Below the pieces are notes generated by a model. That model saw nothing but the letters and a program-made list of their open reading frames with translations. It had not been told where the DNA came from and did not search any database. DNA of 64,000 bases from Allopusillimonas ginsengisoli (GTDB lineage Bacteria; Pseudomonadota; Gammaproteobacteria; Burkholderiales; Burkholderiaceae_B). Below are positions 61,836 through 64,000 of the stretch, piece by piece. Position numbers and translations under genes: made by a program. Numbering within the stretch: position 1 is the first letter of the stretch; every line of letters begins with the position of its first letter. Where the stretch lies: positions 248,001-312,000 of the forward strand of contig RAPG01000003.1 of NCBI GenBank assembly GCA_005239165.1, read 5' to 3'.

Positions 61836-63100
61836 ATGAATGCGAATATACGCGTTTCCACCTTTGCTGTGGGTATGGTCTGCTTTGCTCTGGCGTATGG
61901 GGCCCATGCCGCAGAAGACAACGTAAATAAGCTGTTAAATATGGAGGTAACGGGCACGTCACTCGAACTCGAGTCTGTGCCGCAAACAGGCGCCAAGCAG
62001 CAAGCTCTAACCCGCAATCTGGAACACGTCAAACTGCCCGATGGTTTTAAGATTAGTTTGTATGCTGTGGTTCCTGACGCCCGCCATATGGCCGTTGGCC
62101 CCTCAACCGGGGTCGTCTTTGTCGGAACCCGAAAGACAAAAATGTGGGCAGTTACTGATAGCGCAAAAACCCGTGTGGCAGATTCTGTGACGCGCTTTGC
62201 GCCTTCGGTAACCATGAAAGTCCCCAACGGTGTCTGCTTTTCGCGTGACGGCATCTTGTACAGTGTTGAGCACAATCGGGTTATGGCGTACCCCGCTGCA
62301 GAATTCTTCTACGGTGGGCCTGATGTGGCTGCTGACGTTGTGGTGCCTCAGGGTGAGCTTATTCCGGTAGCAGAAGAAAGCTTTAACCACGGTGCACGTA
62401 CTTGTCGAATTGGCCCAGATAACAAGCTTTATATCACCATGGGCAATCCTTTCAACGTGCCGCCCAAAGAGAAAATCGAGGTGTACAACAAGTACGGCAT
62501 GATGGGTATTCTTCGTATGGACAGGGACGGCAAAAATCGCGAAGTGTATGCGTACGGCGTCCGTAATTCCGTAGGCCAAGATTTCAACCCTAAAGACGGT
62601 ACGTTATGGTTTACTGACAATCAGGTTGATGGGATGGGCGATGATACCCCTCCGGGCGAGCTTAACCGTGCTACAAAAATGGGTGAGAATTTTGGCTTTC
62701 CGTATTACGGTGGTGGGCATGTTCGCACAGTCGAATACAAAGACGCAGAACCGCCAGCTGATGCCGTGTTTCCACAGGTTGAGATGGCCCCCCATGCGGC
62801 TGATCTTGGCATGACGTTTTATACGGGAAAAATGTTTCCAAAAAATATCAGGGCGGAATTTTTGTGGCTGAGCACGGGTCATGGAATCGCACCACGCCTA
62901 TTGGCGCCCGGATCATGTTTACCAGTTTGAAGGAAGACGGCACAGCCGACATCACCGAAGTTTTCGCCGACGGTTGGCTGACGTCCAATAATGAATACCT
63001 GGGTCGCCCTGTGGATGTGGCCATGCTGCCCGATGGTTCGTTGCTGGTGTCTGACGACTATGCAGGCGCAATCTATAGAATCTCGTATGAGGGCAAGTAG
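61836..63100 (+). pseudogene. PQQ-dependent sorbosone dehydrogenase-like protein, frameshifted
   Basis: Exported beta-propeller dehydrogenase of the soluble sugar/sorbosone dehydrogenase group. A signal peptide (VSTFAVGMVCFALAYGAHA) precedes the mature start. Visible parts are LPDGFKISLYAVVPDARHMA, VPNGVCFSRDGILYSVEHNR, FNHGARTCRIGPDNKLYITM and YGVRNSVGQDFNPKDGTLWF. At about 62851 the frame changes: after FPKNI the continuing frame ends at 62930. The true C-terminus (FVAEHGSWNRTTPIGARIM to YRISYEGK) lies in the next frame to 63100. One extra G in GGG at 62851-62853 restores 421 residues. AGGAGA precedes the ATG. Its cofactor genes lie just upstream. Confidence 0.88.
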
Positions 63101-63437
63101 GCCATTCTTGAAGGGGTTGGCACTTGTCGCGCTGGTCTTGGGCACCCTAGGCACGGCAGCATCAGCTGCCGCTGCCGATGTGTCCGCAGGGCGAGCCAAA
63201 TCCATGCAGTGCGCCGTATGCCATGGGCCCCAGGGCATCGCAACCTTGCCGGAAGCCCCTAACCTTGCAGGCCAGAATGAAATCTATCTGGTTAAAGCAC
63301 TAAACGATTTTAAATCTGGAGCACGCACGAACGAGATGATGACCATGATGGTGGCTAATTTGTCAGAGGCTGATATCGAGAATTTGGCCGCGTATTATCA
63401 GAGTATAGAAATCGTGGTTAAAGCGCCTGATCAGTAA
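63087..63437 (+). CDS. Small exported c-type cytochrome
   Basis: A 116-residue class I cytochrome c. ATG 63087 overlaps the dehydrogenase end by 14 bp. The signal peptide (FLKGLALVALVLGTLGTAASAAAA) is followed by heme site CAVCH at 42-46 and a Met-rich segment (NEMMTMMVANLSEADIENLA) that supplies the sixth ligand. It resembles c4/c553-type cytochromes. It is the likely electron acceptor of the PQQ dehydrogenase encoded directly upstream. Confidence 0.94.
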   Translation: MRASRPFLKGLALVALVLGTLGTAASAAAADVSAGRAKSMQCAVCHGPQGIATLPEAPNLAGQNEIYLVKALNDFKSGARTNEMMTMMVANLSEADIENLAAYYQSIEIVVKAPDQ

Positions 63438-63460
63438 ATAAAACTGAAGGGCATAATCGT

Positions 63461-63493
63461 CGGCAACTACCGAGCTTTTCTCGGTAGCTGCCG
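63461..63493 (+). terminator. Hairpin after the cytochrome gene
   Basis: CTACCGAG at 63467-63474 pairs with CTCGGTAG at 63480-63487, and the stem extends with CGGCA and TGCCG after one mismatch. Only a short ATTTA follows, so it is a weak intrinsic terminator or a 3' stabiliser. Confidence 0.55.
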
Positions 63494-63850
63494 ATTTACT
63501 TAGCGCCTTGCTCTGGTAGATATTCTGCAGACGCAGGCTGGTGTTCAGAGTTACCGGATGAGGCGCACTGCTGCACTGAACCCCACGTGCGGATTTCACT
63601 CAGCAACCTGCATACACAATGTCATTAGGATGGAAATAATCGACTTGACAGGTTTTGTCATCGGACACAGCAGTTGCATTTTTTGCAACAACTGAACCTC
63701 GTACCGATTCTCCGTTTTTGAGCACATTACGGAAAGGGTTGAGATCACTGATTTGTCATGATCAACAAAGGCGACCATCTGATCGAGATTAAACCAGTTA
63801 GCGAACATTATTAACAACGCGGGCAGAATGGTTGAGAAGTAGAGCGGTGA
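63494..63850. other. Gene-free gap at the right end
   Basis: About 360 bp with no supported gene. A minus-strand open frame at 63596-63817 has no recognisable features. It leads into the BrnA-like remnant. Confidence 0.45.
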
Positions 63851-63955
63851 AGCATTGATTCGGATGTGCTGGCGTGGCTACGTTCGCAGGGCTAGGGTTA
63901 CCAATCGCGCATCAATGCGATTTTGCGACGGGAGATGCTGTCTTCGTTAAAGTAG
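63851..63955 (+). pseudogene. Third BrnA-like remnant with an in-frame stop
   Basis: The frame reads SIDSDVLAWLRSQG, a TAG at 63893-63895, then GYQSRINAILRREMLSSLK and a stop at 63955. This is the classic C-terminal ribbon-helix-helix of BrnA-type antitoxins (DVLxWxRSQGxGYQxRINAILR). The upstream half is missing and no BrnT gene is next to it in the window. Confidence 0.7.
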
Positions 63956-64000
63956 TGGCGTCTATCGCATGAGCCTGCTGTCCATTCGCACGGCGGTTTC

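Noticed and set aside
63596-63817. Minus-strand small open frame near the right end
   Set aside because: No ribosome site or recognisable motif; not enough support to call a gene.

Overview
The window reads as a Burkholderiales chromosome, most likely Alcaligenaceae (close to Bordetella, Pusillimonas or Advenella). This is inferred from the flagellar gene order flhF-flgNMA-flgBCDEFGHIJKL, the overlong FlhF, the second FliK/FlhB-like pair and the paired TRAP and LysR/IclR catabolic genes. No rRNA, tRNA, CRISPR array or intact insertion sequence was found.

Positions 1-35.7 kb are a nearly complete flagellar island. It starts inside flhF, then holds flgN-flgM-flgA (minus strand) and the rod/hook genes flgB to flgL (plus strand). 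Two chemoreceptor genes flank a small lipoprotein gene. The export/switch genes fliL-fliR and fliF-fliK run on the minus strand, fliE stands alone on the plus strand, and fliD-fliS-fliT-fliK2-flhB2 run on the minus strand. Divergent fliA (sigma-28) and the flagellin gene fliC close the island. Four sigma-28-type promoters can be read directly, before flgM, flgK, fliD and fliC. Three of them share a GCCGTAA core with a TAAA -35 element, so the island encodes its own sigma factor, its anti-sigma factor (FlgM) and several target promoters. flgD carries a one-base frameshift in a short T run.

Positions 35.9-49.7 kb are a metabolic and transport segment: a TRAP transporter (dctP, terminator, dctQ-dctM), a TSUP-family exporter, an IclR regulator with an acyl-CoA dehydrogenase, an InaA-type kinase-like protein, an MFS exporter, a lytic transglycosylase, a VOC protein, and a divergent LysR/SDR pair.

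Positions 49.7-57 kb look accessory. They hold a probable IS3-family end, a lipoprotein sulfatase with a C-terminal dockerin-like double calcium-loop domain, a LysR/carboxylesterase pair, a 3' remnant of an MmgE/PrpD gene, a complete BrnT/BrnA toxin-antitoxin pair, and a decayed second BrnA-like reading frame.

Positions 57-63.4 kb form a PQQ module. A proline-iminopeptidase-like hydrolase lies divergent to pqqA-pqqB-pqqC-pqqD-pqqE. These are followed by a sorbosone-dehydrogenase-like beta-propeller enzyme (frameshifted in a G run) and an overlapping small c-type cytochrome. Together they suggest cofactor synthesis, a periplasmic dehydrogenase and its electron acceptor. The right end holds a third BrnA-like remnant with an in-frame stop.
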